Source: Pseudomonas tritici
GTDB lineage: Bacteria > Pseudomonadota > Gammaproteobacteria > Pseudomonadales > Pseudomonadaceae
Assembly: GCF_014268275.3 (NCBI RefSeq)
Contig: NZ_CP077084.1
Location: 3,906,001 to 3,970,000 of the forward strand
Reading direction: 5' to 3'
Length of the DNA stretch: 64,000 nt
The notes beneath the pieces were generated by a model, which ran no database searches, had not been told where the DNA came from, and saw nothing but the letters and a program-made list of their open reading frames with translations. Below are positions 1 through 9,248 of the stretch, in pieces; position 1 is the first letter of the stretch, and each line of letters starts with the position of its first letter. A program made the translations under genes and the position numbers.

Positions 1-777
1 TATGACCCGATGATCAACCTGATCCTGCAGGGCAGTAAGTGCATGACCGTGGGCGACCGCACCTTGCACTACGACCCGGCGACGTATTTTGTGATGTCCA
101 TCGAGCTGCCTGCCGTGGGGGTGGTGAACCCGGCGAGCACCGGCGAACCTTACCTGGCGGTGAGCCTGACCCTGGACCCGAGCGTGCTGACCACACTGCT
201 CAATGACTTGCCGGCGCCCAGTGGTCGTCGCGAACAGGAAGCCGGTTTTTCAGTGGCGGCGGTGACGCCGGCCTTGATGGATGCCTGGGTGCGCATGCTG
301 CGCCTGATGGGTGACCCCGTGGCGATCGCCGCCCTGGCACCGGTGTATGAGCGGGAAATCCTCTACCACGTGTTGCAAGGCCCCCACGGCTGGATGTTGC
401 GCGAGATTGCTGCGCCGGATACCGCCATAGCGCGGGTCAGCCAGGCGATCCAGTGGATTCGCCGGGATTTTGCAGAGCCGATTCGAGTGGAAGCATTGGC
501 GCAGAAGGCGGCGATGAGTGTTTCGGCGTTTCACCGGCACTTCAAGGCGGTGACTAATCTGAGCCCGTTGCAGTATCAGAAGCGTGTGCGATTGTTGCAG
601 GCGCGCACGTTGATGGTGGCCAGCGCGAGCAGCGTGACAAGTGCGGCGTTTGAAGTGGGGTATGAAAGCGCGACCCAGTTCAGCCGGGACTATGCGCGGG
701 TGTTTGGGCTGCCGCCGGCGAGGGATACAGCGCGAATTTTAGGCGAGAACAAAAGCCGTCATTCAATGCAGGACTGA
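1..777 (+). CDS. AraC-family transcriptional regulator, 5' end missing
   Basis: The reading frame is open to the window edge (codons for Y-D-P precede the first visible Met), so the gene starts upstream and about 258 residues are seen. The N-terminal part, with LILQGSK near the start, resembles the AraC_N sensor domain (PF06719 type). The C-terminal 100 residues carry the two helix-turn-helix units of an AraC DNA-binding domain, with IRVEALAQKAAMSVSAFHRHFK followed by GYESATQFSRDYARVFG. Family members of this type are about 300 aa and often control neighbouring oxidoreductase genes. No effector can be read from the sequence. It is co-oriented with the YcaO operon but 430 bp away, so it is not obviously its regulator. 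Confidence 0.9.
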   Translation, partial: YDPMINLILQGSKCMTVGDRTLHYDPATYFVMSIELPAVGVVNPASTGEPYLAVSLTLDPSVLTTLLNDLPAPSGRREQEAGFSVAAVTPALMDAWVRMLRLMGDPVAIAALAPVYEREILYHVLQGPHGWMLREIAAPDTAIARVSQAIQWIRRDFAEPIRVEALAQKAAMSVSAFHRHFKAVTNLSPLQYQKRVRLLQARTLMVASASSVTSAAFEVGYESATQFSRDYARVFGLPPARDTARILGENKSRHSMQD

Positions 778-1207
778 TCTGGGCGTTAGGCGCACCGTGG
801 TGATGCCATCGCAGGCTAGCGAGCGCTCCTATCAATCTTTTTGCAAGCAAGCCCGACAGCGTCAGTAGTACATCAAACCAAGATCAATATCGGGACGGCC
901 ATCACCGCTTCACCACCGCGAAAATTCAACACCTCTGGAAGACTTACCCGCCCCTGCCCAGGGCAATGCCTACCGCCACTCCCCTTAGCGATGGATCTCA
1001 CCACAGACGCAGCCCCCCGGTTCCAAAGCAAAGCAACCTCTCCACAGCGGTCAAATATTGAAGTGAAAGAATTCATTTCCATAGCCCTCCGCCAACGCTT
1101 TTGCAACAGCTGCTCACATTTGCCCACGCCGGCCATTTTTAATAGGTTCTAGCCGTGCTCATCGAGAGCACGTCACCCTACCTTCAAACAAAAATGAGGC
1201 TTCAAAC
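778..1207. other. 430-bp gene-free leader of the YcaO operon
   Basis: I see no convincing gene here; the open frames on both strands have no ribosome-binding site and no family-like sequence. The downstream end holds a small hairpin at 1155-1171 (GTGCTC, five-base loop, GAGCAC) without a T run. A 9-bp direct repeat CTTCAAACA (1182-1190 and 1200-1208) flanks the Shine-Dalgarno GAGG at 1196-1199. A promoter for the operon should lie here, but I found no clear -35/-10 or -24/-12 pair. Confidence 0.5.
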
Positions 1208-1339
1208 ATGGGCTACATGGCTAGTGCAAACGCAAATAAAATCGCCGAGATGGAACAGCTGGAGCAGGAGCACGCGGATGATTTCATCGAGACCCTGCAG
1301 CTCACTGATACGGAAAGAGCGGAGCTGGAAGCCGAGTAA
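1208..1339 (+). CDS. Small acidic peptide, candidate RiPP precursor (43 aa)
   Basis: This is a 43-codon ORF with a well placed Shine-Dalgarno (GAGG at 1196-1199, 8 nt before the ATG), lying 49 bp upstream of a YcaO gene. The peptide starts MGYMASANANK and ends LTDTERAELEAE. It is strongly acidic (nine Glu, three Asp against one Lys and one Arg), probably helical, and has no Cys or Pro. The usual YcaO substrates for azoline formation are thus limited to one Ser and three Thr. Position, size and leader-like composition suggest a precursor peptide for the following enzymes; this is inference. It could instead be a scaffold or leader whose C-terminus is built upon, or a small regulatory peptide. 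A second in-frame Met lies at 1217. I recognise no family. Confidence 0.6.
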   Translation: MGYMASANANKIAEMEQLEQEHADDFIETLQLTDTERAELEAE

Positions 1340-1388
1340 GTGAGTCGAGGAGAGGCAATGCCTCTCCTCCTTCCCAGGAGTTACCTTC

Positions 1389-2633
1389 ATGAGCATTCCC
1401 CAAGCCATCGCCCCCGAACGCTGCCAGACACTCGTACTCGCCCACCATCAGATTCTCGCCCAGTTGAGTGCGTTGAATTTGCGCGCACACTTGCGCATCG
1501 TGGGTGAAGGCGAGCTGTGCGTCCAAGCCTGTTTGTACGACGCACATGCGATAGAGGTCGCACGCGGCGCGGGCAAGGGTCCTCCGGCAGCGGCACGTGT
1601 CGGCGCGTTATATGAGGCACTGGAACACTATTTGAGCGACGATCTGCATGCGTCGCCCCTTCACTGCCAGGCGTCCGGCTACTTTGTTGATCACCCACAG
1701 TTTGTCGATGACAGCGCGTTGGCATTGCTGGTCGCACAACAAGAAGACGCTGTCGTTTGCCGCACCTATCGCAGCTTGGTGGATGACCAGTCATTTTCCT
1801 ACCCGCTAGCGTTGACCTGCCCACGCTACTGCGAGCAGCCACTGCATAACGATCCGACAGACCTGCGCGTCCTGCGCCGTTATTCGAGCAACAGCGGAAC
1901 TGCCATCGGAGCCACGGCTGACGAAGCGCTTCTGCATGCCTTGAACGAGACTATCGAACGGGATGCCCTTTCACTGTTTCTGCTGGAGCATTTCTACTAC
2001 CAGCGCCCGCTCAGTCGTCTACGCCGCGTCTATCCGGACAGCCTTGGCCCCGAGGCCCGAGCCGTGTTGCAAACACTGAGTCAGCCCTTCGATGCAGAGG
2101 TGGTCTTGCTGGATATCAGCCGCGAATTCTGCGCGACCACCTGCCTGGCCTTTATCAACACGCCTTGCGCGATGCCAACCGTCTACGGCTCAGGCACCTC
2201 CCTGACGCCCGCGCACGCGGCCTGGCGTGCACTGACCGAACTAGCACAGTTGCAGGCGCTGGCGGTCGAACCGCCTTTGAGCCGTCATTTGCTCAATGCC
2301 CAGCGACACCTGGCACGATTCCCGCGCCTGCAACGCTGCCTGCAATTCGCCCCTGAGCGCCTGATGGCGCAACCCGTCGAATGGGTGCAACTCCACGAGC
2401 GGCCGGCGCCAACCGGTCTAGGCGAACAAATCACTCTCCTGGTGGGCGATATGGCCAGCCACAACCTGACACCCGGGGTGTGCCGCCTGTTTCAAAGCCA
2501 GCTTGGCACCACGCTCGTCCAGGTGGTGATCCCGGGGCTGGAGCGTTTTTTCCTGGTCTCCACCGGCAATATCGTGGTGCCGCAACAGCGCGGCAGGCGT
2601 CTATGCGGTGAATCGCAAGTTGCCACGCTATGA
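1389..2633 (+). CDS. YcaO-domain protein, stand-alone, putative RiPP cyclodehydratase-like enzyme
   Basis: This is a 414-aa protein with an AGGAG ribosome-binding site 8 nt before the ATG. YcaO signatures are present: an early E-x-x-E pair (YEALEHY, E76 and E79), NETIERDALS (E187, E190, R191) and the E-x-x-Q motif (ALTELAQLQAL, E284 and Q287). In known YcaO enzymes these glutamates bind Mg-ATP, which is used to phosphorylate a peptide amide during azoline, amidine or thioamide formation. Departures from the consensus are His80 where Arg is usual, and a C-terminus (VVIPGLERFF onwards) without the proline-rich PxPxP tail of azoline-forming members. No E1-like/ocin-ThiF partner, flavin dehydrogenase or TfuA is encoded nearby. 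Its last four bases overlap the next gene (ATGA), implying coupled translation. The product chemistry cannot be deduced. Confidence 0.88.
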   Translation: MSIPQAIAPERCQTLVLAHHQILAQLSALNLRAHLRIVGEGELCVQACLYDAHAIEVARGAGKGPPAAARVGALYEALEHYLSDDLHASPLHCQASGYFVDHPQFVDDSALALLVAQQEDAVVCRTYRSLVDDQSFSYPLALTCPRYCEQPLHNDPTDLRVLRRYSSNSGTAIGATADEALLHALNETIERDALSLFLLEHFYYQRPLSRLRRVYPDSLGPEARAVLQTLSQPFDAEVVLLDISREFCATTCLAFINTPCAMPTVYGSGTSLTPAHAAWRALTELAQLQALAVEPPLSRHLLNAQRHLARFPRLQRCLQFAPERLMAQPVEWVQLHERPAPTGLGEQITLLVGDMASHNLTPGVCRLFQSQLGTTLVQVVIPGLERFFLVSTGNIVVPQQRGRRLCGESQVATL

Positions 2634-3511
2634 ACCCCAGCACCGTGCAACGTCATTTTGAGCCATTGGGATTCGGGCTCAGTCAGCTGTTTGTACTCAA
2701 TACCGGGAGCCGCCACTGGGCAGGCCGCAACAGGCCGATGCCCGACGATCAGGGGCAACGCCGCCTGAGCAGCCTCTTGCGTCCCTCCATGCTGCTGGGC
2801 CCCCTCACCAGCCATCACTGGAGCAATGAAGGCGTTGCACTTTTCTATCAGGCCGCTACGCCTGCGGCCAAGCACCTGGCATTTATCGAAGCACAGCAGC
2901 AAATCCATAGCGACGTGTGCTTTCCGTATCCGCCGCTGGAGATGCACGCTGAGGAATTCGTCTGCCCGCCGAGCTTTTGGGAGTGTGACGATGAGCGCGC
3001 CACGCAGTTGAACATCGACGAAGCGCACTTTCGTGAACAGTGTGTCGCTGTGCTACGCGAGCGCCTCAAGCCTGGGGCGCTGATCCATGACCCGGCGTGC
3101 TCCACCGGCGAGTTGATCGCCCATCTGGCCCAGGCGCTGCCCCGTTGCCGGTGCCTGGGCTCGGACCTTTCGGCCTCGATGATTCGCTACGCATCGCAAC
3201 GCCACGTCGGTTCAACCGTGCGCTTCAGGCAAGCTGACGCTGCACGGGAAAACCCTGCCTGCGATGCCTTGATCCTACGCTTTCTCAACGCCGAGGTGGT
3301 CACGCGGCGCGACGCCGAAACCTTGTTGCGCACATTACTCGGCAGCCTCAAGCCGAGTGGCCTGGCCTTGGTTTTTGGTCATACGCCGGTACTGCCGGCA
3401 GTCCCCTGGATCGCACAAGCGCTGGGCATCACCTTGGAATCCTGTGTGGCAGCCCGGCCAGGACAGCTTGAGCTGTTTCAGTTTTACTTGCTCAGTCGCC
3501 CCTCGGCATGA
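2630..3511 (+). CDS. Divergent class I SAM-dependent methyltransferase
   Basis: This 293-aa protein starts inside the YcaO stop codon (ATGA overlap). The C-terminal half (about residues 145-290) is a Rossmann-type methyltransferase. Motif I is LIHDPACSTGEL (from residue 151), followed by LGSDLSASMIRYA (acidic residue for the ribose), an acidic motif RFRQADA and LKPSGLALVFGH. The first 140 residues match no family I know; they are rich in His, Trp and Phe and may position a peptide substrate. Its place between the YcaO and peptidase-like genes suggests methylation of a modified peptide, but a small-molecule substrate is possible. The stop overlaps the next start (ATGA at 3508). Confidence 0.8.
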   Translation: MNPSTVQRHFEPLGFGLSQLFVLNTGSRHWAGRNRPMPDDQGQRRLSSLLRPSMLLGPLTSHHWSNEGVALFYQAATPAAKHLAFIEAQQQIHSDVCFPYPPLEMHAEEFVCPPSFWECDDERATQLNIDEAHFREQCVAVLRERLKPGALIHDPACSTGELIAHLAQALPRCRCLGSDLSASMIRYASQRHVGSTVRFRQADAARENPACDALILRFLNAEVVTRRDAETLLRTLLGSLKPSGLALVFGHTPVLPAVPWIAQALGITLESCVAARPGQLELFQFYLLSRPSA

Positions 3512-4374
3512 AGCCTCTGTATCGCAGTGGGCACTTGCCGGTATCCGGCGGCCATCAGGTGTATTGGGAGCGGCACGGCCAGGAAGGTGGTGAACCGGTG
3601 TTCTTCTTGCACGGCGGGCCGGGCGGTAGTTCCAGCCACGATCACCTGGCGTTTTTTAACCTGGAACACTTCGAAGTCGTCCTGTTCGACCAGCGCGGTG
3701 GCGGACGCTCGAGTCCCCATGGCGAGTGGCAGAACAACGAAACGGCCCGGATCATCGAAGACATTGAAGCGTTGCGTAAGCATTTTGGCTTTACCCAGAT
3801 CACATTGCTGGGTATTTCCTGGGGTAGTTGGCTGGCGCTCAAATATGCTTGGCAGGCCCCATCGCGAGTATGCCGATTGGTGCTGGCATCACTGTTCGTA
3901 CCCACTCCCAATCACCTTGCCACCTACCATCGAGCACTAGCGTGCTACTTGAAGGCCGAGGCGGTTACATCGTTTGAACAAGTGTGCAAGGACCTCGAAC
4001 AATCTTGCGAACGCTTGCAACACAAGGCAGCGATGGCATGGGTCGGCGCAGCGCTGCGCCTGAATCGCCAGCGGATGGGCAAGGCAGCCTTGGAGCACTT
4101 CATTGATGAAGTCGCCTTGCGCGCAATCCGTCTGGAGGTGCACTACCATCGCGCCGGTTATTTTTTTTGCGAGGAGGATCAGGGGCTGACACTGAGCTGT
4201 GCGTGCCACGTGATACAGGGCATCAATGACCCTATCGGCCTGTCGAGCCTGCGTTGGTTGCGCCAACGAGCACTGCTGAAATGCAGACTATTGCGCGCCG
4301 GGCATGATGCGTTTGATCCCGTGCTGATGCGTGCAATTCAACAAAGCCTGATGCGGGCAAACTGCGGACAGTAA
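3508..4374 (+). CDS. Alpha/beta hydrolase, prolyl aminopeptidase (S33)-like
   Basis: This 288-aa protein is translationally coupled to the methyltransferase gene. Hallmarks of the proline iminopeptidase/S33 family are the oxyanion motif HGGPGG (H35 onward), FDQRGGGRSS, the nucleophile elbow GISWGSW (S104), an acid in QGINDPI (D241) and the catalytic His in AGHDAF (H266). Such enzymes remove N-terminal residues, often Pro, from peptides, and alpha/beta hydrolases in RiPP clusters trim or epimerise the product. A final trimming role here is inference. The cap region (about 130-220) is Cys-, Arg- and Leu-rich. The stop codon lies within the arm of the terminator hairpin that follows. Confidence 0.85.
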   Translation: MKPLYRSGHLPVSGGHQVYWERHGQEGGEPVFFLHGGPGGSSSHDHLAFFNLEHFEVVLFDQRGGGRSSPHGEWQNNETARIIEDIEALRKHFGFTQITLLGISWGSWLALKYAWQAPSRVCRLVLASLFVPTPNHLATYHRALACYLKAEAVTSFEQVCKDLEQSCERLQHKAAMAWVGAALRLNRQRMGKAALEHFIDEVALRAIRLEVHYHRAGYFFCEEDQGLTLSCACHVIQGINDPIGLSSLRWLRQRALLKCRLLRAGHDAFDPVLMRAIQQSLMRANCGQ

Positions 4375-4400
4375 AACGACACGCAAGCGTGTCGTTTTAC
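4371..4400. terminator. Perfect 14-bp inverted repeat, bidirectional terminator
   Basis: GTAAAACGACACGC (4371-4384) is exactly complementary to GCGTGTCGTTTTAC (4387-4400), with A and T runs on the two flanks. It lies between the convergent hydrolase and substrate-binding protein genes, so it should terminate transcription from both sides. The hydrolase TAA (4372-4374) is inside the left arm. Confidence 0.85.
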
Positions 4401-4418
4401 CCTTCTGCACTGGCGTTA

Positions 4419-6161
4419 TTACTTACGCGCCGCCTCCCACGACTTGAGCAGGTCGCTGTAGCTCACGGTCTCGCCTTTCGGCTTCTCATTCGCCAGTTTC
4501 GGTTTTGGCGCGCCCGGCTGGTCGAACCAGTACTGCGCGTCACGCTCGGGGTTCATTTTCGGACCGCACACCGGTTGCACCTTGGAGCGCTCCAGGCGCG
4601 TCATGATCGCATCCTGCTCCTTGGCCAGGTTGTCGAGGGCCTGCTGCGGGGTTTTCTCGCCGCTGGCGGCCGCGGCGATGTTGCTCCACCACAGTTGCGC
4701 CAGGCGCGGGTAGTCCGGCACGTTGGTGCCGGTTGGCGACCATTCGGTACGCGCCGGGCTGCGGTAGAACTCCACCAAACCACCCAGTTTCGGCGCCATG
4801 TCGGTCATGGCCTGGGAGTTGATGTCGGACTCACGAATCGGCGTCAGGCCAACGATGGTTTTCTTCAGCGAGACGGTCTTCGAGGTCACGAACTGCGCGT
4901 AAAGCCAGGCCGCGAGTTTCTGTTTCTCCGGCGTCGACTTGAGGAAGGTCCAGGAACCTACGTCCTGATAGCCCTTCTTCATGCCCTTTTCCCAGTACGG
5001 TCCGACAGGTGACGGCGCCATGCGCCATTTCGGCGTGCCGTCGGCATTCACCACCGGCAAGCCCGGTTTGACCATGTCGGCGGTAAACGCGGTGTACCAG
5101 AATATCTGCTGGGCGATGTTGCCTTGGGACGGCACCGGGCCGGATTCCGAGAAGGTCATGCCCGCCGCTTCCGGTGGCGCGTAGGCTTTCATCCAGTCCA
5201 CGTATTTCTGTGTGGCAAATACCGCGGCCGGGCCGTTTGTGTCGCCGCCACGGGTGACGCTGGAGCCCACCGGGTGGCAGTCCTCCACGCGAATGCCCCA
5301 CTCGTCCACCGGCAAGCCGTTGGGCAGGCCCTTGTCGCCGCCACCGGCCATGGAGAACCAGGCATCGGTGAAGCGCCAGCCCAGGGACGGGTCCTTCTTG
5401 CCGTAGTCCATATGCCCATAAATGCGCTTGCCGTCGATTTCCTTGACGTCTTCGCTGAAGAATTTGGCGATGTCTTCATAGGCCGACCAGTTCACCGGCA
5501 CACCGAGGTCGTAGCCGTATTTTTCCTTGAACTTGGCTTTCAGCTCGGGGCGCTCGAACCAGTCGGCGCGGAACCAGTAGAGGTTGGCAAACTGTTGGTC
5601 GGGCAATTGGTAGATCTTGCCGTCCGGCGCGGTGGTGAAGGAGATGCCGATGAAGTCCTTGATATCCAGGGTCGGCGAGGTGAAGTTCTTGCCTTCATTG
5701 GCCATCAGGTCGGTGATCGATTCGGTCTTGCCATAGCGAAAGTGTGTACCGATCAGGTCGGAGTCGTTGACCCAGCCGTCATAGATGTTTTTGTCGGACT
5801 GCATCTGGGTTTGCAGCTTCTCCACCACGTCGCCTTCCTGCAGCAGGTCGTGGGTCAGCTTGATCCCGGTGATCTCGGTGAAGGCCTTGGCCAGCACCTT
5901 GGACTCGTACTCGTGGGTGGTGAGGGTTTCCGACACCACGTTGATCTTCATCCCACGGAAGGGTTCGGCGGCTTTGATGAACCACTTCAACTCTTCGAGC
6001 TGTTGGGCTTCGGTGAGCGTCGACGGCTTGAACTCGCTGCCGATCCATTTTTTTGCGGCATCTTCATACGCATCGGCCCAGGCCGAGGCGCTCAAACCGC
6101 TGAGGGCCAGTACGGCGGCCAATGAAATGCTATGTCGCAGCTTATTGTTTTTATTCAACAT
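4419..6161 (-). CDS. glpV: ABC transporter substrate-binding protein, GlpV-like (glycerol/polyol)
   Basis: This 580-aa protein begins with a cleavable Sec signal (basic MLNKNNKLRHS, hydrophobic core, ASAWA/DAYED). The mature protein looks like a large extracellular solute-binding protein with aromatic-rich ligand motifs (NLYWFRADWF, GWRFTDAWFSMAGGG). Length, gene order and neighbours match GlpV, the periplasmic glycerol receptor of the glpSTPQUV importer described in Rhizobium leguminosarum. It is the last gene of the operon, 32 bp after the small membrane subunit. Substrate specificity (glycerol against another polyol or sugar) is inferred from synteny. Confidence 0.82.
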   Translation of the reverse strand: MLNKNNKLRHSISLAAVLALSGLSASAWADAYEDAAKKWIGSEFKPSTLTEAQQLEELKWFIKAAEPFRGMKINVVSETLTTHEYESKVLAKAFTEITGIKLTHDLLQEGDVVEKLQTQMQSDKNIYDGWVNDSDLIGTHFRYGKTESITDLMANEGKNFTSPTLDIKDFIGISFTTAPDGKIYQLPDQQFANLYWFRADWFERPELKAKFKEKYGYDLGVPVNWSAYEDIAKFFSEDVKEIDGKRIYGHMDYGKKDPSLGWRFTDAWFSMAGGGDKGLPNGLPVDEWGIRVEDCHPVGSSVTRGGDTNGPAAVFATQKYVDWMKAYAPPEAAGMTFSESGPVPSQGNIAQQIFWYTAFTADMVKPGLPVVNADGTPKWRMAPSPVGPYWEKGMKKGYQDVGSWTFLKSTPEKQKLAAWLYAQFVTSKTVSLKKTIVGLTPIRESDINSQAMTDMAPKLGGLVEFYRSPARTEWSPTGTNVPDYPRLAQLWWSNIAAAASGEKTPQQALDNLAKEQDAIMTRLERSKVQPVCGPKMNPERDAQYWFDQPGAPKPKLANEKPKGETVSYSDLLKSWEAARK

Positions 6162-6193
6162 AGAGACCTCCAGGTGGTTTATTCACAAGGGCA

Positions 6194-6466
6194 TCAGCCC
6201 CAACGCATCACACTCAACAGCCATACCAGGGAGAGCGCGGACGCCACCCAGATGCTCCAGTCGGTAACGCCGATAACCAGCAAATGCAGGTAGGCGCTAC
6301 CGAGAAGACCGATAAACAAGCGATCACCACGGGTGGTGCTGATCGGCAGAAAACCCCGCCGAGGGATACTCGGCGAGCGCAGTTCCCAAGTGGTCATGCC
6401 CGCCAGGATCAGGGCTATGCCGCCAAAGAACAGCGCCGTGGGGGTGGTCCAGGCCATCCATTCCAT
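6194..6466 (-). CDS. glpU: Small integral membrane protein of the transporter, DUF2160/GlpU-like
   Basis: This is a 90-aa protein with about three hydrophobic segments. The start chosen is the second of two adjacent ATGs (MEWMAWTTPT), because the GAGGAG ribosome-binding site lies only 3 nt from the first but 6 nt from the second; a longer open frame runs into the upstream permease gene. DUF2160 proteins accompany GlpPQ-type permeases and are called GlpU in Rhizobium. Their biochemical role is unknown; they may stabilise the membrane complex. Confidence 0.8.
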   Translation of the reverse strand: MEWMAWTTPTALFFGGIALILAGMTTWELRSPSIPRRGFLPISTTRGDRLFIGLLGSAYLHLLVIGVTDWSIWVASALSLVWLLSVMRWG

Positions 6467-6476
6467 CATCGACTCC

Positions 6477-7277
6477 TCAGACCCGGCCCAGGGCAAAGCC
6501 CTTGGCCACGTGATTGCGAACAAACCAGATCACCAGCATGCCGGGAAGGATAGTCAACACCCCCGCCGCCGCCAGTACGCCCCAATCGATACCCGACGCC
6601 GAGACCGTGCGCGTCATCACCGCCGCAATAGGCTTGGCGTTGACCGAGGTCAGGGTGCGCGCCAGCAGCAGTTCGACCCAGGAAAACATGAAGCAGAAAA
6701 ACGCGGTCACCCCAATGCCCGAGCCAATCAATGGGATAAAAATCTTCACGAAAAACTTAGGAAACGAGTAGCCATCGATGTAGGCGGTTTCGTCGATTTC
6801 CTTGGGCACGCCGGACATAAAGCCTTCGAGGATCCACACCGCCAACGGCACGTTGAACAAGCAGTGCGCCAAGGCGACGGCAATGTGCGTGTCAAACAGA
6901 CCGATCGACGAATACAGCTGGAAGAACGGCAGCAAAAACACCGCCGGCGGTGCCATACGGTTGGTCAGTAGCCAGAAAAACAGGTGCTTGTCGCCAAGAA
7001 AACGGTAGCGCGAAAACGCATAGGCCGCCGGCAGCGCCACGCTCAAGGAGATCACCGTGTTCAGGCTCACGTAGTACAGCGAGTTGAGGTAGCCGGTGTA
7101 CCAACTCGGGTCGGTGAAGATCACCTTGTAATTGGCCAGGGTGAAGTCCTGCGGAAACAACGTCAGCCCACCGAGGATTTCGGTGTTGCTCTTGAAGGAC
7201 ATGTTCAGCAGCCAGTAGATCGGCACCAGAAGGAACAGGATGTAGATCAGCAATGGAATCAGCTTGCGCTTGCTCAT
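6477..7277 (-). CDS. glpQ: ABC transporter permease, GlpQ-like
   Basis: This 266-aa inner-membrane permease has about six membrane segments and the MalG/UgpE-type EAA cytoplasmic loop (VPKEIDETAYIDGYSFPKFFVKIFIPLI), which couples to the ATPase. The N-terminus (RKLIPLLIYILFLLVPIYWLLNMSFK) is typical of carbohydrate uptake 1 permeases. It is the second permease of the importer, 10 bp after glpP. The name follows the Rhizobium glycerol operon and is unrelated to the glycerophosphodiesterase also called GlpQ. Confidence 0.87.
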   Translation of the reverse strand: MSKRKLIPLLIYILFLLVPIYWLLNMSFKSNTEILGGLTLFPQDFTLANYKVIFTDPSWYTGYLNSLYYVSLNTVISLSVALPAAYAFSRYRFLGDKHLFFWLLTNRMAPPAVFLLPFFQLYSSIGLFDTHIAVALAHCLFNVPLAVWILEGFMSGVPKEIDETAYIDGYSFPKFFVKIFIPLIGSGIGVTAFFCFMFSWVELLLARTLTSVNAKPIAAVMTRTVSASGIDWGVLAAAGVLTILPGMLVIWFVRNHVAKGFALGRV

Positions 7278-7287
7278 GTTGGCGGCC

Positions 7288-8150
7288 TCAGCGGTTGGCG
7301 TCGGAGTGGGTCATGGCGGTGTAGAACAGCCAGGACACCAACAGGATGATCAGGAAATACACCAGCGAGAATGCCGCCGCCGGGCCCAAGTCGAATTGGC
7401 CTACAGCCATCTGGGTCAGTGTCTGACTGAGGAAGGTGGTGGCGTTACCCGGTCCGCCGCCCGTGAGGACGAAGGGTTCGGTGTAGATCATGAAGCTGTC
7501 CATAAACCGCAGCATCACCGCGATCAGCAGCACGCTCTTCATCTTCGGCAACTGGATATGTCGGAAAACTGCCCAGGCGGATGCCCGATCAATCCGCGCA
7601 GCCTGGTAGTACACATCCGGAATGGCACGCAGTCCCGAATAACAGAGCAGCGCTACCAGTGAAGTCCAGTGCCACACGTCCATCACCAGCACGGTGACCC
7701 AGGCATCCGCCGTGTTGGCCGCGTAGTTGTAGCTGATCCCCAGGGCGTTGAGGCTGTAACCCAACAGGCCGATGTCGGCGCGCCCGAAAATCTGCCAGAT
7801 GGTGCCCACCACGTTCCATGGAATCAGCAGCGGAATGGCGAGGATGATCAACACCAGTGACGACCAGCGGCCCTTGGTCGGCATGGTCAGGGCGATGGCG
7901 ATGCCCAGCGGGATTTCGATCAGCAGCACGCAGGCCGAGTAGATGAACTGGCGCAGCAGCGAGTCATGCAGACGCGGGTCGAGCAGCACTTGCTTGTACC
8001 AGTCGGCGCCGACGAAGTAGCGGCTGGATTGGTCAAAGATGTCCTGCACCGAATAGTTGACCACGGTCATCATCGGGATCACCGCACTGAACGCTACCAG
8101 CAGGAACACCGGCAACACCAGCCACCAGGCCTTGTTGTTCTGCACCTTGT

Positions 8151-8154
<4 letters not shown>
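7288..8154 (-). CDS. glpP: ABC transporter permease, GlpP-like
   Basis: This 288-aa MalF/UgpA-type permease has six predicted membrane segments. Its EAA loop is AIPDVYYQAARIDRASAWAVFRHIQLPKMK. The start was set at MNKVQNNKAWW because it overlaps the upstream ATPase stop as ATGA (8151-8154). It pairs with GlpQ to form the channel through which the receptor delivers its ligand. Confidence 0.87.

Positions 8155-9247
<1,093 letters not shown>

Positions 9248-9248
<1 letters not shown>

Noticed and set aside
841..1152. Overlapping open frames on both strands upstream of the YcaO operon
   Set aside because: No ribosome-binding site, no domain-like sequence; treated as leader DNA.
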